A stretch of DNA of 14,759 bases from DASQGA01 sp038209555 (GCA_038209555.1 JBBQXP010000073.1:1-14759); one strand, 5' to 3'. Counted from the stretch's first letter, positions 5,703 to 13,686 are shown. Notes: generated from the sequence alone by a model not told the origin. Numbers and translations are program-made.

Positions 5703-6560
5703 TTAGTGTGCCCGCTCGAGCCGCAAGAGAGTCACCTCTGGCCGGGCAAGGAACCGAAAGGGCACGAAGCTCGTGCCGAGCCCGCGCGAGACGTACAGCT
5801 GTCCCGCGACCGTCTGATGAAGCCCTTCCCAGTGCAGTGCCCGAAGGTGTTCGAGCCGCAACCTGCCCCGCGGGGTCGGGATGCAGATCTGCCCTCCGTG
5901 CAAGTGGCCGGCGAGAGTCAGGTCGAAGTCATCCGGCTCGAGCCAACGGACGACGTCCGGAAAATGACACAACAGGATCCGAAGGTCGGCCTCCGGATCC
6001 ACAAGGGCACCGGGCCGAACCCGGCGGCGAAACGACACGGGATCGACTCCGACGACCTGGAGTCGAGCCGAACCGACCTCGAGCGCGCTGGCTGAGCCGG
6101 CGTGGAGGACGGCTCCGGCGCTCTCGACCTCGGCTGAATCGCCGGGCCGGTTGAACGGGTCGCGAGTCCTGCCGAGGTCGTGATTCCCGAGCACGACGTG
6201 CACGCCGTACGGGGCAGCGAGCGCACTGAGTGCACGACGAAGCTCCGGTGCTCCTCGCGACCGGCTGACCAGGTCACCCGTGACGGCGACCAGGTCGGGG
6301 TGTTGCTCCCGCCCCCAGTCCACCGCCTTGCGAAGCGCCCGCCCGTTCAGCGAGAGCGTGCCGAGGTGGAAGTCCGAGAGGTGCAGGATTCGGAAGCCGC
6401 GCAGGTCCTCGTGGAGGTTCGGAACCATGACGTCGACCTCCAGCGTCTCCACCCACTGCGCCTCGTAGAGCGACCAGGCAGCTAATGCACCGCCCACGGC
6501 CGCGCCCGCACCCGTAAGCCGGGTCAGGCGTTCGCGCAAGTTTCGACCCAAAGCGGGCAT
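5703..6560 (-). CDS. Membrane-anchored metallophosphoesterase (YkuE/YaeI type)
   Basis: A calcineurin-like phosphoesterase with the full metal-ligand set: SDFH (D63, H65), TGD (D96), GNHD (N126, H127), CHFPD (H199) and GHLHGGQ (H219, H221). The N-terminal segment at about residues 16-34 (TGAGAAVGGALAAWSLYEA) is hydrophobic and likely a signal anchor or membrane helix. The length (285 aa) and the order of motifs match YkuE/YaeI proteins, which include UDP-2,3-diacylglucosamine-type and other phosphodiesterases at the membrane. The exact substrate cannot be told. It follows sdhE after a 61-bp gap containing a GC-rich hairpin. The ATG has a GGGAG directly before it, closer than normal, so the exact start is uncertain. 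Confidence 0.85.
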   Translation of the reverse strand: MPALGRNLRERLTRLTGAGAAVGGALAAWSLYEAQWVETLEVDVMVPNLHEDLRGFRILHLSDFHLGTLSLNGRALRKAVDWGREQHPDLVAVTGDLVSRSRGAPELRRALSALAAPYGVHVVLGNHDLGRTRDPFNRPGDSAEVESAGAVLHAGSASALEVGSARLQVVGVDPVSFRRRVRPGALVDPEADLRILLCHFPDVVRWLEPDDFDLTLAGHLHGGQICIPTPRGRLRLEHLRALHWEGLHQTVAGQLYVSRGLGTSFVPFRFLARPEVTLLRLERAH

Positions 6561-6585
6561 CTCCCTCTCTGGAGGGGTACGACCT

Positions 6586-6613
6586 GGCCCCGGCTCCCCG
6601 GTGAGCCGGGGCC
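6586..6613 (-). terminator. GC-rich hairpin after sdhE
   Basis: A perfect 10-bp stem, GGCCCCGGCT (6586-6595) against AGCCGGGGCC (6604-6613), with an 8-nt loop, lies 8 bp after the sdhE stop. No T-run follows on the minus strand. It may be a T-less terminator, a 3'-end stabiliser that lowers expression of the downstream metallophosphoesterase gene, or both. Confidence 0.45.
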
Positions 6614-6621
6614 GGTGTTGT

Positions 6622-7506
6622 CTACGGGGCCTCGAGCTTCTCGAGGATAGGCGTCACGGGTACGACGTGGCGCTTGAACTTGAGCTCCGAATCCTCGAGC
6701 CCGGCCGCGACCCCGATCAGCTGTGAGAGGTGCAGGATCGGCATCTGGTAGCGCTTTCCGGTCGACGCCTCGAGCTTCTGCTGCCAGGCGTCGAGCGACA
6801 GATGGCAAAGCGGGCACGGTGTCACCATCGCATCGGCACCCGCCTCGAGCGACTGCTCGATCGGCTGGATCAGCTCGCCGAGGGCCGTTTCCTCGCGTGC
6901 CTGGATGATCGGGAACCCGCAGCACTTGATCTTGGCCGGATAGTCGATGGGTTCGCCGCCGCAGGCTTCGATGATCGCCTCGAGCGACCACGGCTTGTCG
7001 GGGTTCTCGAACCCCATGATCTTCGAGGGGCGCAAGATCTGGCAGCCGTAGAACGGTGCCACCTTGAGGCCCTTGAGGCCCTTGTGCGCGACTTCCTTCA
7101 ACCGGTCATACCCGTCTCCCTGGGCGATCAGCCAGAGGAAGTGCTTCACCTCCACCCCGCCCGAGTAGGGTGGCGCGCCGACGCGCTCGAGGTTCTCGCT
7201 GACCCGCTTCCGAAGGGCGTCGTCGTTTTGGAGCATGAAGTTGGCCTGGCGGAGATTGAGCGTGCAGACGTTGCAGATCGTCATGAGCGTCTCCGCGCCG
7301 GTCGCCTCTGCGTAGGCGAGGATGCGCGCGTTCAGATGCAGGTAGTAGTCGGGCTCGGCCTCGTGGATGTCGCCGGCCCCACAGCAGGTGACAGAGTCGA
7401 GCTCCTCGAGCTCGATCCCGAGCTTCGGAGCGAGAGCTTGCGTCGACGAATCGAGCTCCTTCGCCGAGAGCGAGGCGAGGCAGCCCTTGTAGTAGGCGAC
7501 TTTCAT
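6622..7506 (-). CDS. sdhE: Succinate dehydrogenase type-E membrane partner, CCG-domain protein (SdhE/HdrB-like)
   Basis: Contains two complete CCG domains: C9-X31-C41C42-X35-C78xxC81 and C155-X39-C195C196-X34-C231xxC234. Such domains bind an unusual cubane or double-cubane iron-sulfur cluster in HdrB and in SdhE of type-E succinate:quinone reductases. It replaces the haem-carrying SdhC/SdhD integral membrane subunits; no transmembrane helix is visible. Amphipathic helices are thought to hold type-E subunits to the membrane. The 294-aa length is normal for HdrB-like proteins. The ATG overlaps the sdhB stop by 4 nt, indicating stoichiometric expression. It probably passes electrons from the SdhB clusters to menaquinone. 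No sdhF gene is present beside it. The name is used in the type-E sense, not the flavinylation factor. Confidence 0.85.
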   Translation of the reverse strand: MKVAYYKGCLASLSAKELDSSTQALAPKLGIELEELDSVTCCGAGDIHEAEPDYYLHLNARILAYAEATGAETLMTICNVCTLNLRQANFMLQNDDALRKRVSENLERVGAPPYSGGVEVKHFLWLIAQGDGYDRLKEVAHKGLKGLKVAPFYGCQILRPSKIMGFENPDKPWSLEAIIEACGGEPIDYPAKIKCCGFPIIQAREETALGELIQPIEQSLEAGADAMVTPCPLCHLSLDAWQQKLEASTGKRYQMPILHLSQLIGVAAGLEDSELKFKRHVVPVTPILEKLEAP

Positions 7507-8612
7507 CCCTCCGCCCTCGGCGGAGCGGCACCGGGCGTCACCTCGGGCGCGTCGCGGCTCACGCCGCCCGAATCCATGTGCTCGATCCTCGCGAGCGCCC
7601 GCTCACCCTGGACGTGCCCGAGGGCTCCATCGCGACCCTGCGTCTTGATGAGCTCACGAAGGGCACGGGCCTCCCCGACGTCGCGTGCGACGTGCGGCGG
7701 GACAGGGAGCGGGACCTTGCCGACACGAAGGAGCGAGAGCGCGAACTTCGTCTGCTTGATCGCCTCGACGACTCCCTGGGTCTTCGGCACCAGCTCGGTC
7801 TCTCGGAGCCAGCCCGTGGTCTCGGCGGAGCGGATGAACCATTTCGCGTGCTTCGCCCCCATGTCGCGGTCGATGCCCTCCTTGATCGACTCGGCGCCGA
7901 GCTTCGCAATCGCGTCGCGCGGGTCGACGCCCTTCGGGCAGCGCTCGTTGCAGAAGTAGCACCGCGTGCAGTCCCAGATCCCGTGCTCGTCGTTATAGGA
8001 CTCGAGGCGCTCCACCTTCGTGCGCTCGCGCGGGTCGCCCACGAACCGGAACCCCTTCGCGAGGGCCGCCGGGCCGAAGAACTCCGGATCCGCCTCCATC
8101 GAGTTGCACTCGGATACGCAGCACCCGCACATGATGCAGAGCGCCTCCTTGTGGATCGGGTTCATCTCCTCCTGCGTGTGCTGGAACTCCCTCTCCGGAG
8201 GCTCCTCATAGCCGGTGTCGAGCCACGGCTTCATGCGCTTTATCTTCGACCAGAAAGGCTCCATGTCGACGACGAGGTCCTTGAGGACCGGCATGTTGCC
8301 CATGGCCGAGATGACGGGCACGTGACCGCTCTCGACGATCGGCTTCATCCGCTCCTTGCAGGCGAGGATCGCGCGTCCGTCCATGCGCATCCCGCACGAG
8401 CCGCAGATCATCATTCGACAGCTCTTGCGGTAGGCGAGCGTGCCGTCGACGCGGTCTTTGACCAGATCGAGCACATCGAGGAGGCACGACCACTCCGGCG
8501 CGTCCACCTCGTACTGCTTCAACGCCCGCTCGCCCGACTCGGGGTCGTAGCGCCAGATCTTGAGAGCCACTTCCATCGTGGCGACGGGCTTGAACGCCGT
8601 GGCGTCGGTCAC
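7503..8612 (-). CDS. sdhB: Succinate dehydrogenase/fumarate reductase iron-sulfur subunit
   Basis: Electron-transfer subunit between SdhA and SdhE. The plant-type [2Fe-2S] site is C65, C70, C73, C85 (SCRMMICGSCGM..ILAC). The [4Fe-4S] site is C159, C162, C165, C169 (CIMCGCCVSEC). The third site is C215, C218, C221, C225 (CTRCYFCNERCP). Conventional SdhB has three Cys here (a [3Fe-4S] centre); the extra C218 predicts a second [4Fe-4S], as known for type-E enzymes. At 369 aa it is about 130 residues longer than E. coli SdhB, all C-terminal. The GTG start has no Shine-Dalgarno and overlaps a preceding 55-aa ORF (GTGA). Met13 (MEVALKIWRYDPESG) is the other possible start. Confidence 0.93.
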   Translation of the reverse strand: MTDATAFKPVATMEVALKIWRYDPESGERALKQYEVDAPEWSCLLDVLDLVKDRVDGTLAYRKSCRMMICGSCGMRMDGRAILACKERMKPIVESGHVPVISAMGNMPVLKDLVVDMEPFWSKIKRMKPWLDTGYEEPPEREFQHTQEEMNPIHKEALCIMCGCCVSECNSMEADPEFFGPAALAKGFRFVGDPRERTKVERLESYNDEHGIWDCTRCYFCNERCPKGVDPRDAIAKLGAESIKEGIDRDMGAKHAKWFIRSAETTGWLRETELVPKTQGVVEAIKQTKFALSLLRVGKVPLPVPPHVARDVGEARALRELIKTQGRDGALGHVQGERALARIEHMDSGGVSRDAPEVTPGAAPPRAEG

Positions 8613-8776
8613 GAGATGGTTGGTCGGTAATAGGCGTGCCCGCGGGGACGGGTCAGACCAAGCCAGGGTGCGCCATCGCCCGCAGGCAAGGCTAGAAGCC
8701 TTGGCAAGGGCGAGGGTGCGGCCTGGCGCCGTGTCTGGGCCGCCATCCGAGGGTGCGGTAATTGTCGATCAATCAT
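8609..8776 (-). CDS. Possible 55-aa ORF between sdhA and sdhB
   Basis: The 164-bp gap between sdhA and sdhB is filled by one ORF. Its ATG directly abuts the sdhA stop (TAGATG). A GGAGAGGA binding site (complement of 8785-8792) lies 8 nt upstream inside sdhA. Its TGA overlaps the proposed sdhB GTG by 4 nt (GTGA), which would explain why sdhB lacks its own binding site. The peptide (MIDRQLPHPRMAAQTRRQ..., ending HAYYRPTIS) is basic and Pro/Arg-rich with no membrane helix. I recognise no family. It may be a real subunit, a coupling leader for sdhB, or a chance ORF in high-GC DNA. Confidence 0.35.
   Translation of the reverse strand: MIDRQLPHPRMAAQTRRQAAPSPLPRLLALPAGDGAPWLGLTRPRGHAYYRPTIS
8687..8703 (-). 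other. Short perfect hairpin in the sdhA-sdhB gap
   Basis: CAAGGCT (8687-8693) faces AGCCTTG (8697-8703) with a 3-nt centre. No T-run follows on either strand. Three AGGGTGCG words lie around it (8665, 8713, 8750). It may shape the mRNA between sdhA and sdhB; no specific element is recognised. Confidence 0.3.
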
Positions 8777-10459
8777 CTAATACGTCCTCTCCATCGGTTC
8801 CCACTTGGTGACGCGCACGGGCGTCCAGGAAAGCTCGGGGCGATCGTCGACCCAACGAATCATCGTGTGCTTCATGTAGTTCTCGTCGTCCCGATCCGGA
8901 TAGTCGTGGGGACGGGCGTGGGCACCGCGGCTCTCCTTGCGTGCGAGCCCGGCCTCGACCATGCAGGCGCTGAGTTGGAGCAAGTACCCGAGCTCGAGGG
9001 CCTGGGTCACGTCGTTGTTGAAGACCGTTCCCTTGTCGTCGACCACCACGCGCTCGTAGCGCTCGCTGAGCGCTCCGACGATCTCCCCTTGGCGCTGCAT
9101 CTGGTCTTCGCGGCGGAAGACGCCGAAGTTCTCGTGCATGGTCTGCGCCATCTCGTCGCGGATCGCGTGCGGCCGCTCGCCCTGCGTCCGATCGAGGATC
9201 TCGCCCAGCTCGCGCTCGGCATCCGAGACCGCGCCTTCCGGGACCGTGACGGTCGTGTTCGAGAGCGCCCAGTCGGCAGCAGCGCGTCCGGCGCGCTTGC
9301 CGTAGGTGATGGTCTCCATGAGGGCGTTCCCACCCAGGCGGTTCGCCCCGTGCACCGACACACATGCGACCTCCCCGGCCGCATAGAGACCCTCGAGCGC
9401 GGTCTTGCCGTCGAGATCCGTGTCGATGCCGCCCATGTGGTAATGCGCGCCCGGCCGAACGGGGATCGGGTCGTGGATCGGGTCGATCCCGGCGAAGACC
9501 ATCGAAAGCTCGCGCGTGCCGGGCAGGCGGTCGATGATCTTCTCGGCGCCCAGATGGCGAAGGTCGAGGAGGACGTTCCCATCCACCCCGCGCCCCTCGT
9601 CGATCTCGGTCTGCTCCGCCCGCGAGATCACGTCGCGGCTCGCAAGCTCCATCGCGTTCGGCGCGTACTCCTTCAGGAAACGCTCACCTTCGCCGTTCAG
9701 CAGGTACGCCCCCTCGCCGCGGCACCCTTCGGTGATGAGGACACCCGTCGGCGAGAGCGTGGTCGGGTGGAACTGCATCATCTCCATGTCTTTCAGAGGC
9801 ACCCCGAGTCGAAGCGCCATCGCCATCCCGTCGCCGGTGCACGAGTACGCGTTCGTCGTCCCCTGATACAGCCGTCCCGCACCGCCAGTCGCGAGGATGA
9901 TCGTCTTCCCGCCGAGCGTCTTCAGGCCGCCGTCGACGATGTCCCAGCAGATGACGCCCTGGCACCGGCCGTCGTCCTCCACCAGCTGCCAGGCGAAGTA
10001 CTCCTCGTAAACCTGGAGGTCCCGTTTCATGACCTGCTCGTACAGGACATGGATCAGAACATGGCCGGTGATGTCGGCGGCGTAGGCGGTTCGCGGTTCG
10101 CCTGCGGCCCCAAATGGCCGCTGTGCGATCCGCCCGTCCTCGGTACGAGAGAAAATGGCTCCCCAGTGCTCGAGCTGATAGACGTCCCCTGGCGCCTCCG
10201 TGCAGAGGACCTCGATCGCATCCTGGTCACCCAGGTAGTCGGAGCCCTTGACGGTGTCGAAGGCGTGCTTCTCAGGATCGTCGTCGGACGCGTTTCCGAG
10301 CGCCGCGTTGATGCCGCCTTCGGCCGCCCCCGAGTGGCTTCTCACCGGATGGATCTTGGAGACGATGGCCACGTCCGCCCCGCCGTCATGGGCCTCGATG
10401 GCGGCGCGCATGCCGGCGAGACCGGCGCCCACCACCAGCACGTCGTGCTTGGCATCCAC
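8777..10459 (-). CDS. sdhA: Succinate dehydrogenase/fumarate reductase flavoprotein subunit
   Basis: Oxidises succinate to fumarate, or the reverse, on covalently bound FAD. The 560-aa protein has the FAD dinucleotide motif VVGAGLAGMRAA (residues 9-20) and RSHSGAAEGGINAAL with H42 as the expected flavin-linking histidine. It also has ATGGAGRLY, the substrate-binding MMQFHPTTL, TEGCRGEGA, HYHMGGI and ACVSVHGANRLGGNAL. Length and motif order are normal. The start is GTG, with GTGGATGCC at the beginning and no Shine-Dalgarno. A TAGCGT hexamer ending 9 nt before it could be a -10 for a nearly leaderless message, but this is weak. It sits 74 bp after pckA and heads the sdhA-sdhB-sdhE block. Confidence 0.95.
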   Translation of the reverse strand: MDAKHDVLVVGAGLAGMRAAIEAHDGGADVAIVSKIHPVRSHSGAAEGGINAALGNASDDDPEKHAFDTVKGSDYLGDQDAIEVLCTEAPGDVYQLEHWGAIFSRTEDGRIAQRPFGAAGEPRTAYAADITGHVLIHVLYEQVMKRDLQVYEEYFAWQLVEDDGRCQGVICWDIVDGGLKTLGGKTIILATGGAGRLYQGTTNAYSCTGDGMAMALRLGVPLKDMEMMQFHPTTLSPTGVLITEGCRGEGAYLLNGEGERFLKEYAPNAMELASRDVISRAEQTEIDEGRGVDGNVLLDLRHLGAEKIIDRLPGTRELSMVFAGIDPIHDPIPVRPGAHYHMGGIDTDLDGKTALEGLYAAGEVACVSVHGANRLGGNALMETITYGKRAGRAAADWALSNTTVTVPEGAVSDAERELGEILDRTQGERPHAIRDEMAQTMHENFGVFRREDQMQRQGEIVGALSERYERVVVDDKGTVFNNDVTQALELGYLLQLSACMVEAGLARKESRGAHARPHDYPDRDDENYMKHTMIRWVDDRPELSWTPVRVTKWEPMERTY

Positions 10460-10533
10460 CAGTCAGAGACGCTATCTGATTGGAGGGGAGCACCGGCCTC
10501 GTAACGACCGCTGCGACCAGGCGGAGGGCGGTT

Positions 10534-12126
10534 CTAGAGCCTGGGGCCCGCGTCCCGGAGAGCCGGGTCCACGTCCTCGAACTTCTCGAAGTTCTCGCGG
10601 AACTTCTCGGTCAGATACCGGGCCTTCTCGTCGTAGGCCTGGGGGTCCCGCCAGGTCCCTCGGGGGTCGAGCAGGCGCGAATCCACTCCCGGAACCTCCG
10701 TCGGAACTTCGAACCCGAAGAGCTCGTCGGTCCGGTAGTCGACCTGGTCGAGCTCGCCCGCGAGCGCGGCGCGGAGGAGCGCGCGGGTCGCGGCGATCGG
10801 CATGCGCTTGCCCTCGCCGAACGGGCCTCCCGTCCAGCCGGTGTTGACCAGCCAGACCGTGGAGCCGTGCTCGTCGAGTTTCTCGCCGAGAAGGCGGGCA
10901 TAGACGGAGGGGCGCTGGGGCAGGAACGGCGCCCCGAAGCAGGCGGAGAAGGTCGGCTGAGGCTCGGTGACCCCGATCTCGGTGCCTGCAAGCTTGGCCG
11001 TGAACCCGGACAGGAAGTAGTAGAGCGCCTCATCCCTCGAGAGACGCGCAATCGGGGGCAAGATTCCGAAGGCGTCGGCGGTGAGGAACACCACGGAACT
11101 CGGGTGGCCGGCGCGCTTGGCCGGGAGCGCGTGCTCGATCTGCTCCAGCTTGTAGGCCGCGCGCGTGTTTTCGGTCTTCGAGTCGTCGTCGAGGTCGAGC
11201 ACTCCCTCCTCGTCCACGATGACGTTCTCGAGCACCGTTCCGTAGGTATGCGTCATCCTGAAGATCTCAGGCTCGGCCTCCGCAGAGAGGCGAATCACCT
11301 TCGCGTAGCAGCCGTCCTCGATGTTGAAGACCCCCTGGTTACCCCAGCCGTGCTCGTCGTCGCCGATCAGGTACCGCTCGGGATCGGCCGAGAGCGTCGT
11401 CTTTCCCGTCCCCGATAGACCGAAGAAGATCGCGACCTTTCCCTCATGGTCGACGTTCGCTGAGCAGTGCATGGGCAAGACGCCGTCGAGCGGAAGCCGG
11501 TCGTTCATGACCGAGAAGATCGATTTCTTGATCTCGCCGCCGTAGTACGTCCCTCCGATCAGGACCTCGCTCCGCGAAGGGTGGAGAACGATGAAGGTCC
11601 CCGTTCGCGTTCCATCCGCCTCGGGATTCGCCTCAACCCCCGGCGCGTGCAGCACCAACGCATCGGGCTCGAAGCCGGCCAGCTCGTCCACGGTCGGCTC
11701 GATGAACATCGTCTTGGAGAAGAGTGCGTGGTAAGGGTGAGCGGTAACGACACGGACGCCGATCCTGTGCGCGGGATCAGCCCCGGCATACGCGTCCGTG
11801 ACGTAGATCGTGTCCTGCTCCTCGAGGTAAGCGATCACGTTCTCGCGGAGCCCGTCGAACGACTCTTCCTCGATCGGCTGATTCACAGCGCCCCAGCTGA
11901 TCCTGTCCTCGGACTCCGGCTCCTTCACGATGAATTTGTCCTTCGGCGAGCGGCCTGTGAACCGGCCTGTGTCGACCACGATCGGGCCGCCTTCGGCCAG
12001 CTTCCCCTCTCCATTGAGAAGGGAATGGGTGTAGAGAAGGGCGGTGGTCGGATTCCGGAAGACGCGGCCTCGCGGCGAAAAGCCGTGATCCTCGAGCCCC
12101 GAGCCTCTGGGAGTCATGATCGCCAT
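10534..12126 (-). CDS. pckA: Phosphoenolpyruvate carboxykinase (ATP)
   Basis: Converts oxaloacetate and ATP to phosphoenolpyruvate, CO2 and ADP, the entry step of gluconeogenesis from TCA intermediates. The 530-aa length is typical of the ATP-dependent family. Visible motifs are TGRSPKDKF (substrate region), the kinase-like P-loop GLSGTGKTT (residues 236-244, K242), the LIGDDEHGW metal-binding motif, and NTGWTGGPFGEGKRM near the C terminus. An AGAAGGGG sequence lies 4 nt before the ATG. A minus-strand GATAAT-like box lies about 45 bp upstream, at the end of the DUF2071 gene, and could be its own promoter. Placement ahead of sdhA suggests joint control of C4 metabolism. Confidence 0.95.
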   Translation of the reverse strand: MAIMTPRGSGLEDHGFSPRGRVFRNPTTALLYTHSLLNGEGKLAEGGPIVVDTGRFTGRSPKDKFIVKEPESEDRISWGAVNQPIEEESFDGLRENVIAYLEEQDTIYVTDAYAGADPAHRIGVRVVTAHPYHALFSKTMFIEPTVDELAGFEPDALVLHAPGVEANPEADGTRTGTFIVLHPSRSEVLIGGTYYGGEIKKSIFSVMNDRLPLDGVLPMHCSANVDHEGKVAIFFGLSGTGKTTLSADPERYLIGDDEHGWGNQGVFNIEDGCYAKVIRLSAEAEPEIFRMTHTYGTVLENVIVDEEGVLDLDDDSKTENTRAAYKLEQIEHALPAKRAGHPSSVVFLTADAFGILPPIARLSRDEALYYFLSGFTAKLAGTEIGVTEPQPTFSACFGAPFLPQRPSVYARLLGEKLDEHGSTVWLVNTGWTGGPFGEGKRMPIAATRALLRAALAGELDQVDYRTDELFGFEVPTEVPGVDSRLLDPRGTWRDPQAYDEKARYLTEKFRENFEKFEDVDPALRDAGPRL

Positions 12127-12172
12127 TGCGCCCCTTCTACGGTGCAGTGATTGCCGACAAACCGCAATTATC

Positions 12173-12799
12173 CTATGCGTCCGGCCTTGTCGGTCGCCGG
12201 CGGGCAGGCACGTTGGTTTCGAACGACGTCTCCGGCGCGAAAACGAGCTCGGGCGCGCCGCGGACGTCGAAGCCGAGCGCCAGGAGCACGTCCGACACTA
12301 CCTCGCCGACTGGCTCGGCCGTGTGCCACGAGGCCGGTCCCCGCTGGACGCGGAAGGCCCGGAGACCCCCCGCTTCGAAGATGCCGAGGTCGTGGCGGCC
12401 CAGGAGCCCCGGCTCGGCTTCGCCCCGGACCTCGTACTGCAGGGAGAACCCGAGTCCGGGTGCGCTCGCGAAGCCTTTTCGCAAGCGAAGCAGGCTAGGA
12501 CGGTACGGCGCTCCGACGAGTGCGCCGCACATCCCGAGCGGCGTCACGTGGGCGCGGACGAAGAAGACCGCCGGCTCGCCCTCCGAGGTGCAGTACGTTC
12601 GTACGTTCAGCTGCGAGAACGGCGGGACAGGCAGGCGCCCAAGACGGCCGCCACGAGCTCGCAGGCAGACGGCGGTCACCAGGAAGCGACCCTCGAGGTC
12701 CGCGGGCTCGAGCTCCGGCGGAAGCGACCTTCGAACCGACGCCCGGTCGGTTTCCCAGCTGGCCAGAAGGAGGTCCCGAATCTCCAGGCGAAGCCGCAT
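12173..12799 (-). CDS. DUF2071 family protein (YqjF-like)
   Basis: A 208-aa protein matching the DUF2071/COG3361 pattern. An N-terminal helix and strand (RDLLLASWETDRASVRRSLPPELEPADLEGRFLVTAV) is followed by VPPFSQLNVRTYC, a central FFVRAHVTPLGMCGALVGAPYRPSLLR, and a C-terminal beta region. The family resembles the acetoacetate decarboxylase fold, but its function is not established. No catalytic lysine assignment is attempted. It ends 46 bp before pckA on the same strand, so it could be the first gene of the pckA-sdh transcript. It is divergent from xerC with just 38 bp between starts. No Shine-Dalgarno is visible before the ATG. Confidence 0.75.
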   Translation of the reverse strand: MRLRLEIRDLLLASWETDRASVRRSLPPELEPADLEGRFLVTAVCLRARGGRLGRLPVPPFSQLNVRTYCTSEGEPAVFFVRAHVTPLGMCGALVGAPYRPSLLRLRKGFASAPGLGFSLQYEVRGEAEPGLLGRHDLGIFEAGGLRAFRVQRGPASWHTAEPVGEVVSDVLLALGFDVRGAPELVFAPETSFETNVPARRRPTRPDA

Positions 12800-12837
12800 C
12801 CGGCAGGAAGCCTACGGCGCGCCGGGAATTGCCTGCC

Positions 12838-13686
12838 GTGGAGACCAGCGCCGCCATCGAACACTTTCTGTCGAGCCCGGCCCTGTCCGATGCGACGCGC
12901 CGGGCGTACCGCGGCGACCTGCGTGAGTTCTCGGAGTGGCTTCGCGAGAACCGGCTCACGCTCGAGGAGGTCGATGCACGTGCACTCGCTCGGTACGCGG
13001 CCAAGGTGGGCAGCGACCGCCCCGGCAGGGAGCCCCGTAAGCTCGCAAGCACAACCGTTGCCCGCAAGCTGGCCGCCGTGCGCGCGCTCCTCCGCGCCGT
13101 CCTAGGACCCCAGCGGGTGCCTGAGCTGGCCCTCGGTGGCAAGCGACGCCGGCGGCTCCCCCGCTCGCCGACCGGCCCCGAGACGGAGGCCCTCCTCGCC
13201 GACCTCGAAGGAGACGGGCCGCTCGCGCTTCGAAACCGTGCGCTCTTCGAGCTCGTCTACTCGGCCGGTCTGCGCGCGCAGGAAGTGGCCGACCTGAACC
13301 TCGCCGACGTCGACTTCGAGCAGGAGCTGGTTCTCGTCCAGGGGAAGGGCGAGAAGGAACGAGCCGTGCCCCTCGGAGAAGAGGCGGCTTACCGGATCGG
13401 GCGCTACCTGGAGCATGCCCGTCCCTCGCTCGCGCGCGGCGCCGAGAACCGGCTCTTTCTCTCGGCGCGGGGGCGGCCACTGGACACCTCGACCTTGCGC
13501 CGCCTCCTTCCGAACCCACATCAGCTTCGACACGCCTTCGCCACGCATCTGCTCGAAGGCGGCGCAGACCTTCGCACGATCCAGGAGCTCCTCGGGCACG
13601 CCTCACTCTCCACGACCCAGATCTACAGCCATGTCGACGCACGTCGTCTCCGCGCCGTCTACGACCACGCCCACCCCCGTGCCTGA
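12838..13686 (+). CDS. xerC: Tyrosine recombinase XerC-like, first of a tandem pair
   Basis: A site-specific DNA recombinase of the XerC/XerD family, which resolves chromosome dimers at dif. The 282-aa protein has the N-terminal SAM-like DNA-binding domain (about residues 3-100). All catalytic residues are present: R146 (SAGLRAQEV), K170 (VQGKGEKER), H228 and R231 (PHQLRHAFATH), H254 (LGHAS), and nucleophile Y263 (TTQIYSHVD). The K-to-H spacing is 58 residues, against 71 in the downstream copy and 72 in E. coli XerD, so one helix or loop is missing. I chose GTG 12838 because GGGA lies 10 nt upstream and the family-typical N terminus follows. The frame remains open further upstream, antisense to DUF2071. 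Confidence 0.88.
   Translation: METSAAIEHFLSSPALSDATRRAYRGDLREFSEWLRENRLTLEEVDARALARYAAKVGSDRPGREPRKLASTTVARKLAAVRALLRAVLGPQRVPELALGGKRRRRLPRSPTGPETEALLADLEGDGPLALRNRALFELVYSAGLRAQEVADLNLADVDFEQELVLVQGKGEKERAVPLGEEAAYRIGRYLEHARPSLARGAENRLFLSARGRPLDTSTLRRLLPNPHQLRHAFATHLLEGGADLRTIQELLGHASLSTTQIYSHVDARRLRAVYDHAHPRA

Noticed and set aside
6730..8630. Plus-strand ORFs of 409 and 350 aa opposite sdhE and sdhB
   Set aside because: They are antisense to genes with complete iron-sulfur motifs, and no plausible protein pattern is visible in them.
8762..10504. A 580-aa plus-strand ORF opposite sdhA
   Set aside because: It is the antisense shadow of a gene with full SdhA motifs. Long antisense frames are expected in high-GC DNA with strong third-position bias. 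Its composition is His/Arg/Val-rich with no domain.
10480..13105. Plus-strand ORFs opposite pckA and the DUF2071 gene
   Set aside because: They are shadows of recognisable minus-strand genes. The longest runs into the true xerC frame, but its upstream part is Arg/Pro-rich noise.
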